DNA of 24,649 bases from Oscillospiraceae bacterium (GTDB lineage Bacteria; Bacillota; Clostridia; Oscillospirales; Acutalibacteraceae), in assembly GCA_031270785.1 (NCBI GenBank), contig JAISWM010000065.1, forward strand, positions 1-24,649, read 5' to 3'. The first letter of the stretch is position 1, and each line of letters begins with the position of its first letter. A model generated the notes under the pieces. It was not told the DNA's origin. It was given only the letters and a program-made list of their open reading frames with translations, and made no database searches. Below are positions 14,943 through 22,942 of the stretch, piece after piece. The translations under genes were made by a program, and so were the position numbers.

Positions 14943-16127
14943 ATGAAAGAATTAGAACTTAAATACGGATGTAATCCAAACCAAAAACCGTCAAAAATTT
15001 TAATGAATAATAATAAAGATCTTCCAATTGAGGTTTTATCCGGCAAACCCGGTTATATAAATCTTTTAGACGCTTTTAATAGTTGGCAGCTTGTAAAAGA
15101 ACTAAAGGAATCAATCGGGCTTCCCGCGGCGACCTCATTTAAACATGTAAGCCCAACATCGGCAGCTGTTGGCAAAAAACTTTCAGATAAACTAAAAAAA
15201 GCATATTTTGTAGATGACATTAAAGGCCTGGATAGTTCATTATTGGCATGTGCATACGCAAGGGCGCGCGGAACGGATAGGATGTGTTCATTCGGGGACT
15301 TTATAGCGCTTTCGGATATTTGCGATGAAACCACGGCAAAATTGATTGAAAGAGAAGTTTCCGACGGAATTATTGCTCCCGGATACGCTCCTGAAGCGCT
15401 AGAAATATTAAAAACCAAAAGAAAAGGCAATTATAATATAATAAAAATGGATTCAAGTTACATCCCTGACCCAATTGAATATAAACAAGTGTATGGCATA
15501 ACATTTATGCAAAGCAGAAACAATTGCGGTATTACAAATGAAATTTTTTCAAATATAGTAACAAAAAACAGCACTTTAAGTGATGATGCAAAACGCGATT
15601 TAACAGTATCGCTAATTACGCTGAAATACACTCAGTCTAACTCCGTTTGCTACGCAGTGGGCGGACAAACTATTGGAGTAGGAGCGGGCCAACAGTCAAG
15701 AATACATTGCACTCGGTTAGCTGGCAATAAAGCGGACACATGGCACCTTCGCCGGCACGATAAAGTGCTTTCGTTACCATTTTTGCCTGATTTAAGCAGA
15801 GCGGAAAGAGACAATGTTATTGACAGCTATATAAATAAAAATGAAGAAAACGTATGCAACAATGGAATATGGCAAAAATATTTTACGTCTCAACCACAAC
15901 CTCTTGATAGTGATGAAATAAACGAATATCTTTCTAAAGTTTCAGGAGTATCGCTTGGATCCGATGCCTTTTTCCCTTTTGATGATAACATAGAAAGAGC
16001 AAAAAAAAGCGGAGTTTCTTATATTGCGCAACCGGGAGGCTCGATAAAAGATGATGTAGTTATTAATTGCTGCAATAAATATAATATGGTGATGGCATTT
16101 ACCGATTTAAGATTGTTTCATCACTAG
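14943..16127 (+). CDS. purH: AICAR formyltransferase (PurH lacking the cyclohydrolase domain)
   Basis: Formylates AICAR to FAICAR with 10-formyl-tetrahydrofolate. The 394-residue product contains only the formyltransferase part: LKYGCNPNQKP (6-16), FKHVSPTSAAVG (66-77, with the Lys67-His68 pair) and AVGGQTIGVGAGQQSRIHCTRLAG. Standard bifunctional PurH is about 510-520 residues with an N-terminal MGS-like IMP cyclohydrolase domain that is absent here; the separate gene at 12116 fills that job. ATG 14943 has GAAAGGG 9 bp upstream; a GTG at 14925 in frame is less likely. Short formyltransferase-only homologues occur in clostridia. Confidence 0.93.
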   Translation: MKELELKYGCNPNQKPSKILMNNNKDLPIEVLSGKPGYINLLDAFNSWQLVKELKESIGLPAATSFKHVSPTSAAVGKKLSDKLKKAYFVDDIKGLDSSLLACAYARARGTDRMCSFGDFIALSDICDETTAKLIEREVSDGIIAPGYAPEALEILKTKRKGNYNIIKMDSSYIPDPIEYKQVYGITFMQSRNNCGITNEIFSNIVTKNSTLSDDAKRDLTVSLITLKYTQSNSVCYAVGGQTIGVGAGQQSRIHCTRLAGNKADTWHLRRHDKVLSLPFLPDLSRAERDNVIDSYINKNEENVCNNGIWQKYFTSQPQPLDSDEINEYLSKVSGVSLGSDAFFPFDDNIERAKKSGVSYIAQPGGSIKDDVVINCCNKYNMVMAFTDLRLFHH

Positions 16128-16205
16128 ACGTATAATCAATATAGCAAAAATTAAAAAGAAGGGATTTTTATTATTTTGAGACACGACCCAAAATTGGCGG
16201 TGGCA

Positions 16206-16302
16206 TATACAATAAAAGCTTTTTAAAACAGTGTGTTTTTGTTCTTTCCCACCGCCTACGGCTGGTGGGAAGAAGAAGTTTTAACTATTTTGTGAGACAT
16301 AA
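16206..16302 (+). repeat. Chimeric C/A element before purD
   Basis: The left half is family C (AAAAGCTTTTTAAAACAGTG), the right half is family A (AGTTTTAACTATTTTGTGAGACATAA), joined at the GC hairpin. A solo A right half is at 16158-16188. Confidence 0.65.
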
Positions 16303-16324
16303 TCTAATTAGGGGGAAAAATGTA

Positions 16325-17587
16325 ATGAATGTTATGGTAGTCGGCGGCGGCGGGCGCGAACACGCAATAATAAAGAAAATAAAAGAAAATAAAAGTATAG
16401 AAAAAATATATGCTCTTCCGGGAAACGGCGGAATTTCAGAGGATGCTATATGTATAGGTATAGATGCGAAAAATATAGATGAAATAGTAAAGTTTGCAAA
16501 AAATAATAATGTAGATTACGCGGTTATATCTACTGATGATCCTTTAGTCATGGGGGCAGTAGATAAACTTTCGGATGCGGGTGTGCCTTGTTTCGGGCCT
16601 AACTCTAAGGCAGCTGTTATAGAAGGAAGTAAAGTTTTTTCAAAAAAATTCATGAAAAAATATAACATTCCTACCGCAGAATACGAAGTATTTGAAAATT
16701 ATAAATCGGCTCTGGAGTATTTAAAAAATTCAAAGTACCCAACCGTTATTAAAGCTGATGGATTAGCTTTAGGAAAAGGAGTATTTATTGCAAAAAATTA
16801 CACGGAAGCGTCCGAAGCTGTATATTTAATAATGCAAGACAAAATCTTCGGAGAAAGCGGAAATAAAATAGTAATAGAAGAGTATTTATGTGGCCCGGAA
16901 GTATCAATACTATCATTTACAGACGGAAAAACAATCATCCCCATGATATCTTCAATGGATCATAAAAAAGCTCAAGACGGCGATAAAGGGCCAAATACAG
17001 GCGGTATGGGAGCCATTGCGCCAAATCCATACTACACTGAAAAAATCGCAAAAATTTGTATGGAAAAAATATTTAGGCCTACAATAGAAGGCATGAACGC
17101 GGAAAAAAGGGAGTTTAAAGGCTGTTTATATTTTGGGTTAATGATAACAGACCAAGGGCCTAAAGTTATTGAATACAATTGCAGGTTCGGCGACCCTGAA
17201 ACGCAGACAATATTGCCGCTTTTAGACTCGGATTTATTTGACATAATGAGGGCTACGACAAATCAAACGTTGTCACAACTGAAAATAAAATTTAAGAATA
17301 AATTTTCCTGCTGCATAGTGCTTTCATCAAAAGGGTACCCTCAAAAGTATGAGACGGGCTTTGAAATACAAATCCCAAGTGACATAAAAAAAGATATAAA
17401 TATTGCAGGGGCGAAAAAAGAAAATAACGTCCTAGTAACTTCAGGCGGCAGGGTTCTCAGCATAACAAATGTTGACAATTCTTTAGAAGCAGCTATAAAA
17501 GGAGCATATGAAAAAGCTTCAAAAGTATATTTCGAAAATAAATATTATAGGAAAGATATCGGCAGTAGTGCTTTAAAATTTAGGTGA
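16325..17587 (+). CDS. purD: Phosphoribosylamine-glycine ligase PurD
   Basis: GAR synthetase: ATP-dependent ligation of glycine to phosphoribosylamine, second step of the pathway. The 420-residue ATP-grasp protein shows VVGGGGREHAI at the N-terminus, KADGLALGKGV, GPNTGGMGAIAPNPYYT and the signature YNCRFGDPETQTILP. ATG 16325 is chosen because GGGGG at 16311-16315 lies 9 bp upstream and the N-terminus is then canonical; the frame upstream to 16265 is repeat DNA. The TGA stop at 17585-17587 is inside the end of a truncated family A element that starts at 17583. Confidence 0.97.
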   Translation: MNVMVVGGGGREHAIIKKIKENKSIEKIYALPGNGGISEDAICIGIDAKNIDEIVKFAKNNNVDYAVISTDDPLVMGAVDKLSDAGVPCFGPNSKAAVIEGSKVFSKKFMKKYNIPTAEYEVFENYKSALEYLKNSKYPTVIKADGLALGKGVFIAKNYTEASEAVYLIMQDKIFGESGNKIVIEEYLCGPEVSILSFTDGKTIIPMISSMDHKKAQDGDKGPNTGGMGAIAPNPYYTEKIAKICMEKIFRPTIEGMNAEKREFKGCLYFGLMITDQGPKVIEYNCRFGDPETQTILPLLDSDLFDIMRATTNQTLSQLKIKFKNKFSCCIVLSSKGYPQKYETGFEIQIPSDIKKDINIAGAKKENNVLVTSGGRVLSITNVDNSLEAAIKGAYEKASKVYFENKYYRKDIGSSALKFR

Positions 17588-17640
17588 TGGGTCAAATTGG
17601 TTGGTAATATTTTTTCCCCGCCTTCGGCAGGGGGAAAATT
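17583..17640 (+). repeat. Truncated family A element ending purD
   Basis: Left half and hairpin only; starts GGTGATGGGTCAAATTGG and provides the purD TGA. Confidence 0.65.
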
Positions 17641-17645
17641 AGAAA

Positions 17646-17762
17646 TATAGCTGTTTCGTTTGAAAAGCGTCTGATTTTTATGACTTTCTCCCAGCCGACG
17701 GCTGGGAGGAAGTACACGGATAAATTTACTTTTGAAGACTGTTTTAAAGCGGAACAGCTATA
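17646..17762. mobile_element. Family B element, 117 bp
   Basis: Third near-identical B copy, ends TATAGCTGTTTCG and GGAACAGCTATA, between purD and the transglutaminase-like gene. Confidence 0.8.
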
Positions 17763-17777
17763 GTATTATACACAGAT

Positions 17778-18749
17778 TCAGGAAAATAATGATCTTATAT
17801 CTTCAGAAAACACTTTCTTAGATGTAGGCCTGCCATTTACTATTACTACTGTTTTACGCCTATTGTACGCAGAATTAAAATTTACTTGTAAACATGCCCT
17901 CGGGTTATTACTTACGACTGTGTTATACGGCTTAGAATAATCTTTAGGTGCAACAGAAATTATTGTTATAGATTCTTCGGGTTTAAAAGCGTAATCTAAA
18001 TATCCTCCCAAATATCCTCCCGTTAGTTGCCAGTAACCAAAGGGAGGAAATAAAAGGTAGGGTAAAGGGTACCATTCATCTTGCGGAAGCAGGACAGTTA
18101 TTTCGCCATTTATCTCCCATGTTAAATCGCATACTCTCCACTGCAAATTTAAATAAGCATTAAAAATATGATCGTCTGTATAAACTAACACGTTTGGTAT
18201 TTCTATTAGGTCAAAAATAACTTTAATTACATTTGCAAAGTTTCTGCATACTCCCTTTTTAGATTTTAGCACTCTATATAAATCACACCATATTCTTTTG
18301 TTAAATGTATAATTGTCGCCGCGTTCTGTTTCTCTATCTGTCCAACGATTCGCTCGATATTTATCATAAATAAGTTGCATATGAAGCAATGGAAATAAAA
18401 TTCTTGTAAATATTAATAATTTAATTTCGGGGTTTGGGATGCGTGATATTATGCTGCATAGCTCCAGAATAAATTCTGGTTCAACGGAAGGCATTTGACG
18501 ACCCCGATATACGTATTCAACGAATATTTCTTGTATTCTTTGTTTCTGAACGTCCGGATCACTGGAATTTTTTATTTCCCCAATCCCTCTTCTTAACCGG
18601 TTACAATCTTTTTCTTGCGTAGATCCTTGCCTATAGTTATCCCAGGCTAACGGATGTTGTGTGGGATAAGCAAAAATAACGTTGCCTAAACAGGAAAAGA
18701 GGGCAATAATAATTAATAGGTTTATAAAGATTTTTTTGAGATTTTTCAT
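17778..18749 (-). CDS. Exported transglutaminase-like protein
   Basis: The 323-residue product starts with a basic N-terminus and a hydrophobic run (MKNLKKIFINLLIIIALFSCLGNVIFA), a signal peptide probably cut near residue 27; the LFSC at 17-20 is a poor lipobox. The middle has a transglutaminase-like Cys-His-Asp set: Cys168 in SKKGVCRNFANV, His194 in TDDHIFNAYL and Asp208 in VCDLTW. Such domains act as peptidases or cross-linkers outside the cell. The C-terminal 25 residues (VVIVNGRPTSKKVF) resemble the start of a copper-amine-oxidase-like stalk, but too little is present to be sure. The ribosome binding site is AGAAAGG. It points against both neighbours, so it is a separate unit. Confidence 0.7.
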   Translation of the reverse strand: MKNLKKIFINLLIIIALFSCLGNVIFAYPTQHPLAWDNYRQGSTQEKDCNRLRRGIGEIKNSSDPDVQKQRIQEIFVEYVYRGRQMPSVEPEFILELCSIISRIPNPEIKLLIFTRILFPLLHMQLIYDKYRANRWTDRETERGDNYTFNKRIWCDLYRVLKSKKGVCRNFANVIKVIFDLIEIPNVLVYTDDHIFNAYLNLQWRVCDLTWEINGEITVLLPQDEWYPLPYLLFPPFGYWQLTGGYLGGYLDYAFKPEESITIISVAPKDYSKPYNTVVSNNPRACLQVNFNSAYNRRKTVVIVNGRPTSKKVFSEDIRSLFS

Positions 18750-18797
18750 GCGATTTTTAACCTTTCTTAGTTTTAATGTCGAATAACATTATGCCGC

Positions 18798-18826
18798 GTT
18801 ATGTCGCGTTTTGTAAACTAAGTCAA
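18798..18826 (-). promoter_or_regulatory. Possible promoter of the transglutaminase-like gene
   Basis: On the minus strand TTGACT (18821-18826), 17 bp, CATAAC (18798-18803), about 50 bp before the start codon. Confidence 0.4.
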
Positions 18827-18917
18827 GGCTAAATTTTGGTTTAATTTAAATTTTTATGCCAAACATTTGTTAACAAATTTTTAATCGTGTGGTTGAATCA
18901 AGTTTCGCACTTTTTTG

Positions 18918-19007
18918 GGTAGTGGTTCAAATTAATTGATAATATCTTTCACCCCCGCCGATTCGCGGGGGTGAAAGAAGGAATTTCAACTATTTTATGG
19001 CGCGACC
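18918..19007 (+). mobile_element. Family A element with perfect 8-bp target duplication
   Basis: 90 bp, GGTAGTGG to GGCGCGACC, flanked by CTTTTTTG at 18910-18917 and 19008-19015. Confidence 0.9.
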
Positions 19008-19038
19008 CTTTTTTGGGCAAATAAAAAATGTGATATAA

Positions 19039-19121
19039 TATAGCTAACTTCCTTCCCCCCCAATCGGCGGCGGGAAGAGACTGCACAAACAAATTTATTT
19101 TTTTAAAATGCATCAGCTATA
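19039..19121. repeat. Shorter family B-type element before ftsW
   Basis: TATAGCTAAC left end and ATCAGCTATA right end around a GC hairpin. A TATAAT at 19034-19039 overlaps its edge and could serve ftsW, without a clear -35. Confidence 0.6.
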
Positions 19122-19156
19122 ACTCACAAAAGCAAATTATGAAAAAGGATGTAGTA

Positions 19157-20428
19157 ATGAAAACACCACTATCAAATAAAAAAAGATTCATTAGAATAAA
19201 AAATTACAAAAGCAGAGCAGCATCTAACGCCATAAAATTAAAAATCCCTAAAAATCGCGTTAAAAAGAAAAGATTTTTTCCAAAGATGATTAATTTTTTA
19301 AAAAATATCAAAATCTTTTCTGTGCACTCTGGCCTAGACCTCCCATTTTTATTTTTAGTATTAACTTTAACTATCGCAGGTCTTGTCATGTTATTTTCCG
19401 CAAGTTATCCGTTTGCATACTATAATAAACATGGCGATAGCTTTTATTTTATAAAAAATCAATTAATCTTTGCGGTGGTCGGAATAATAGCGATGTTTGC
19501 CATTTCATATTTTGACTATCACACCCTGCATAAATTTGCCGTCCCGATACTTACGCTTTCATTTTTGATGCTAATTGCCGTACTGTTTATGCCCGCCATC
19601 AGTGGTGTTCGCAGATGGATTCAAATTGGCTCATTTAGTTTTCAGCCTTCCGAAATAACTAAATTTGCAATAGTTGTATCATTTGCCCACTTTATTACTA
19701 TTAATTTTTATCGCATGAGCAGCTTTAAATACGGAATCTTCCCATACGTAATAATACTTGCCCCAACAGCAGTACTGCTGGCACTTGAACCTCATATTTC
19801 TTGTACGGTAATAATAGTTCTTCTGGCGGCGGGTATGCTCTTTGTCGGAGGAGTGAAACTTAGGTGGTTCGGAGCGGTTTTGGGCGTTATATCATCGGTG
19901 CTTATATATCTTGTTGCATTCACGAATAAATTAACTTATGCTAATAACCGTATTTCCGGTTGGCTTGATCCTTTTGGGCCGGATGCTTCTGTAGATACAT
20001 GGCAAACAAGGCAAGGCCTTTATGCCATAGGGTCCGGCGGCTTTTTCGGTACGGGGCTCGGGAATTCGAAACAAAAATATTTATATATACCCGAACCTCA
20101 AAATGATTTTATTTTTTCTGTGGTGTGTGAAGAACTTGGGTTCGTGGGGGCTGTAATAATTCTTATATTATTTGCCGTGCTTATCTGCAGAGGCATTGTA
20201 ATATCTATAAAAGCCAAAGATAAATTTGGTTGTTTGCTGGGTATTGGCCTTACAGCTCAAGTCGGGCTGCAAGTTGTTTTAAATATAGCGGTTGTTACAA
20301 ATACTATTCCAAATACCGGAATAAGTCTTCCTTTTTTCAGTTATGGCGGTACTTCGCTGCTTATGCTCCTTGCCCAGATGGGGATAGTACTGTCTATTTC
20401 CAGAACCGCTAAACTTGAAACCGGTTAA
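19157..20428 (+). CDS. ftsW: SEDS-family peptidoglycan polymerase FtsW/SpoVE
   Basis: Integral membrane glycan polymerase of the FtsW/RodA/SpoVE family, using lipid II. The 423-residue product has a basic cytoplasmic N-terminus (about 50 residues, Lys/Arg-rich) followed by about ten membrane segments. It shows GVRRWIQIGSFSFQPSEITKF, LEPHISCTVIIVLLAAGMLFVGG, the loop QTRQGLYAIGSGGFFGTGLGNSKQKYLYIPEPQNDFIFSVVCEELGFVG and NTGISLPFFSYGGTSLL. Position directly before murG (17-bp gap) argues for FtsW or its sporulation relative SpoVE over RodA. ATG 19157 has AAAGGATG upstream, the same ribosome binding pattern as murG and ybeY; the in-frame ATG at 19139 has none. Confidence 0.9.
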   Translation: MKTPLSNKKRFIRIKNYKSRAASNAIKLKIPKNRVKKKRFFPKMINFLKNIKIFSVHSGLDLPFLFLVLTLTIAGLVMLFSASYPFAYYNKHGDSFYFIKNQLIFAVVGIIAMFAISYFDYHTLHKFAVPILTLSFLMLIAVLFMPAISGVRRWIQIGSFSFQPSEITKFAIVVSFAHFITINFYRMSSFKYGIFPYVIILAPTAVLLALEPHISCTVIIVLLAAGMLFVGGVKLRWFGAVLGVISSVLIYLVAFTNKLTYANNRISGWLDPFGPDASVDTWQTRQGLYAIGSGGFFGTGLGNSKQKYLYIPEPQNDFIFSVVCEELGFVGAVIILILFAVLICRGIVISIKAKDKFGCLLGIGLTAQVGLQVVLNIAVVTNTIPNTGISLPFFSYGGTSLLMLLAQMGIVLSISRTAKLETG

Positions 20429-20445
20429 AAAGGATGTGTTCAATA

Positions 20446-21558
20446 ATGAGAGTCATCTTAGTTGGCGGCGGTACGGCCGGGCACATAAATCCCGCTTTAG
20501 CTGTAGCCTTATATATTAAAAATAAAGAGCCGCGTTCTAAAGTACTGTATGTTGGTGCAAAAGGCGGAATGGAAGAAACTCTGGTTCCAAAAGAAAATTT
20601 GGATTTTAGGGGTATTACTGTATCGGGTTTTTCCAGAAAATTAAATTTTGAATCATTTAAAAAAAATTTAATTACTATAAAAAATATTTTTACAGCAAGT
20701 CATGAATCCAAAAAAATACTCGAAGAATTTAACCCCGACATTTGTATCGGTACCGGAGGATATGTGAGCGGCCCGCTTTTAAGAGAAGCTTGCAAAAAAA
20801 ATATACCGTTTATAATACATGAACAAAACGCATACCCGGGTATTACAACTAAAATACTTTCTAAAAAAGCTTCGGCGGTAATGTTAGCTGCAAAAGCTGC
20901 TAAAAAACATTTAAATAAAAATTTAAATATCGTAGTTACAGGTAACCCGCTAAGAAACGGTATTGGAAAAATAGATACTAAACAAGCTAAAAAAGAACTT
21001 AATTTGGATAACGGCAAACCGCTGGTTCTGTCTTTTGGAGGGAGTTTAGGAGCAAGGACTATAAATGAGTCTGTCGCTGAGCTTATACTTTGGAGCCAAA
21101 AAAATAATTTGTATAATCATGTGCACGCTTATGGAAAATATGGGAAATGGCTGCCAAAGCTCCTTGAAGAAAAAGGAATTAAAAAATCCCTGAATATAGA
21201 TGTGCGAGAATATATAGATAATATGCCAATATGCATGGCGGCAGCTGATATAGTTATTTGCAGGTCAGGAGCCATAACACTTAGCGAATTAAAAGCTTGC
21301 GGCAAACCTTCAATACTTATACCTTCCCCAAATGTCGCAGAAAATCATCAGTACTATAATGCAATGGAGTTTGTTGAAGCTCGAGCGGCTGCATTGTTAG
21401 AAGAAAAAGAGTTATCTGGCGAAAATCTTATAAAAAAACTATCTGAGTCGATGAATAATATAGCCGTTCTTAAAGAAGGCATAAATAAACTTCAAAAAGA
21501 ATTGGATTTTAGTCCATCGGAAAAAATATATAATGTCATTAAAAGTATTTTAAAGTAA
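20446..21558 (+). CDS. murG: UDP-N-acetylglucosamine-lipid I GlcNAc transferase MurG
   Basis: Peripheral membrane glycosyltransferase that converts lipid I to lipid II, the substrate of the adjacent SEDS protein. The 370-residue GT-B protein shows VGGGTAGHINPALAVA (5-20), IGTGGYVSGPLL, IHEQNAYPG and the UDP-GlcNAc site ICRSGAITLSELKACGKPSILIPSPNVAENHQYYNA. ATG 20446 is chosen over 20434, as the AAAGGA at 20428-20433 is then properly spaced and the protein starts MRVILVGGG. It is cotranscribed with ftsW. A family C repeat begins 4 bp after the stop. Confidence 0.96.
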   Translation: MRVILVGGGTAGHINPALAVALYIKNKEPRSKVLYVGAKGGMEETLVPKENLDFRGITVSGFSRKLNFESFKKNLITIKNIFTASHESKKILEEFNPDICIGTGGYVSGPLLREACKKNIPFIIHEQNAYPGITTKILSKKASAVMLAAKAAKKHLNKNLNIVVTGNPLRNGIGKIDTKQAKKELNLDNGKPLVLSFGGSLGARTINESVAELILWSQKNNLYNHVHAYGKYGKWLPKLLEEKGIKKSLNIDVREYIDNMPICMAAADIVICRSGAITLSELKACGKPSILIPSPNVAENHQYYNAMEFVEARAAALLEEKELSGENLIKKLSESMNNIAVLKEGINKLQKELDFSPSEKIYNVIKSILK

Positions 21559-21561
21559 AAA

Positions 21562-21664
21562 TATAGTAAAAACCTTTTAAAACAGTGACGTTTTTTATTT
21601 TCCCCCGCCCATTGGGCGGGGGAAAAACGCAAATAATACCACGTTTCTAATCGAAAAAATATAT
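21562..21664. repeat. Family C element after murG
   Basis: TATAGTAAAAACCTTTT start, GC hairpin CCCCCGCCC/GGGCGGGGG, AATAATACCACGTTTCTA, worn right end. Confidence 0.65.
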
Positions 21665-21700
21665 AATATCACTAAAAATACATTAAATTATTTTTTTAAC

Positions 21701-21728
21701 TTGACATATTGTTGGCGCGTTTTATAAT
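21701..21728 (+). promoter_or_regulatory. Strong promoter of the 163-residue exported protein
   Basis: Exact consensus TTGACA (21701-21706) and TATAAT (21723-21728) with 16-bp spacing, 39 bp before the ATG at 21768, with AAGGAG at 21756-21761. Confidence 0.8.
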
Positions 21729-21767
21729 AAAATTATAATATCAAAATAAAATATTAAGGAGTTTATT

Positions 21768-22259
21768 ATGAAAAAGATTATTAAATTATTTGGTGTATTA
21801 ACTTTAAGTATTTCATGTTTACTGTCATCGCCCAAAGCATTTGGAAAAGTGTTTATAGTCTCCATTCCTGTTCAATATGATCATACAGCAGATACATACT
21901 CATTCTCATTTTTTCTAGAAATATCAGATGAATCTAAGAAAAAAATTGAAATGGCTATTAGAAATAAGTATTTTGAAGCAGTACAATTCTTTAGAAGAAT
22001 AGAGCGTATTTATAAAACCGATACAGAAGGAAACCTTATTTTAACAGGAGTAAAATTAAATGATTTTAATAAAGATACAGCTGTAAGATATTCGGTTGCT
22101 TTAATTAAAATTATTTTAGAAACCGGAAACAATCAAGTGATCCCAGATGATTCTCCAACACTTTTAAGTTTAACCCGTGATTTTAACTACAATTTACCGG
22201 AATATGTTGCAAATATATTATATTTCTTGGGATTAATTAAACTGGTAGTTCCGACGTAA
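21768..22259 (+). CDS. Unrecognised exported protein, 163 residues
   Basis: I do not recognise this family. The N-terminus MKKIIKLFGVLTLSISCLLSSPKAFG is a signal peptide, cleaved probably after SPKAFG or nearby; an SISC/LSISC lipobox-like site at residue 17 is also possible. The mature part is about 137 residues, with a beta-like segment, a charged helix (ESKKKIEMAIRNKYFEAVQFFRRIERIYK) and a hydrophobic C-terminus. It has the best gene start in the window: TTGACA, 16 bp, TATAAT and an AAGGAG ribosome binding site 6 bp before the ATG, so strong expression is expected. A GC hairpin at 22303-22325 may end its transcript. The neighbours are repeats, so context gives no role. Confidence 0.78.
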   Translation: MKKIIKLFGVLTLSISCLLSSPKAFGKVFIVSIPVQYDHTADTYSFSFFLEISDESKKKIEMAIRNKYFEAVQFFRRIERIYKTDTEGNLILTGVKLNDFNKDTAVRYSVALIKIILETGNNQVIPDDSPTLLSLTRDFNYNLPEYVANILYFLGLIKLVVPT

Positions 22260-22302
22260 AAAAAGCCATATGATACTAATTATAAATATCATAAGTAAAC
22301 TG

Positions 22303-22345
22303 TCGCCCCGCCATCGGCGGGGCGATAATTAATAAAATTTTTGTT
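22303..22345 (+). terminator. Possible terminator of the exported-protein gene
   Basis: TCGCCCCGCC-ATC-GGCGGGGCGA stem (22303-22325) followed by an AT-rich stretch with a TTTTT run about 14 bp later. The upstream arm resembles the 5368-5730 array, so it may be a repeat that doubles as a terminator. Confidence 0.35.
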
Positions 22346-22575
22346 ATTTTTCCCGCTGAAACGCGGGGGGAAAAGAAAAAATTTCAACTATTTTGGGATA
22401 TGACCGAAATTTTGATGCAAAGCCATTTTTTAAGTGACGTATTTTTCAATAATTTGCGCTTTGTAAGGTTTACGGCCAAACCTGGGCAGCAATCCAAATT
22501 AGTTGATGATATCTTTTTCCCCCCGCTGGAACGCGGGGGGAAAAGAAAAAAATTCAACTATTTTGAGACATGACC
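22346..22575 (+). repeat. Family A right part, E right half and a full A copy
   Basis: 22346-22405 is the hairpin and right end of an A copy; about 22409-22470 is the right half of family E; 22485-22575 is a full 91-bp A copy without matching flanks. No gene in 22326-22613. Confidence 0.65.
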
Positions 22576-22613
22576 AAGGTCTTATAAAAACACGTACAAA
22601 TAAGCGGTCTTCG

Positions 22614-22859
22614 CTATATTTTCATATATCTCGCATGTCGGGCCTCTTTCATGATAGCGCACAATGATTTATTTATATTTTTCAAAAGCGTAGAAATAAT
22701 GACAAAATTACCATTTTTTTCATAAATTTGGAAATGTACGCTTGAACTACATCTGCAAGGCAGCAGGTTTTTGTCGCCACTGTCTGACGTACCCGAAAAC
22801 TTCACAATTGCAGCAACTAACATACACAACAAAATAGGACAAATAATAACACGTAACAT
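22614..22859 (-). CDS. Possible small membrane or secreted protein, 81 residues
   Basis: An 81-codon frame preceded on its strand by AGGAG 9 bp before the ATG. It starts MLRVIICPILLCMLVAAIVKFSG, a single hydrophobic segment that could be a signal anchor, followed by a Cys-containing region (CRCSSS near 35-40) and a basic end. No family recognised. The region is free of the known repeat families, which favours real coding, but no homologue is recalled. It could be a remnant of a longer gene. Confidence 0.45.
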   Translation of the reverse strand: MLRVIICPILLCMLVAAIVKFSGTSDSGDKNLLPCRCSSSVHFQIYEKNGNFVIISTLLKNINKSLCAIMKEARHARYMKI

Positions 22860-22942
22860 ATCACTTCACTCCTGACAAAAGCCGACATACAATAATTTAC
22901 TTAATTGTTATCTTTTTCGCTCACATCAACCATCCTTTCTGT

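Noticed and set aside
22880..22935. Ten-codon minus-strand frame (MVDVSEKDNN) behind an AGAAAGG site
   Set aside because: Too short to support as a gene; it may be the tail of a gene cut by the family C element at 22943.
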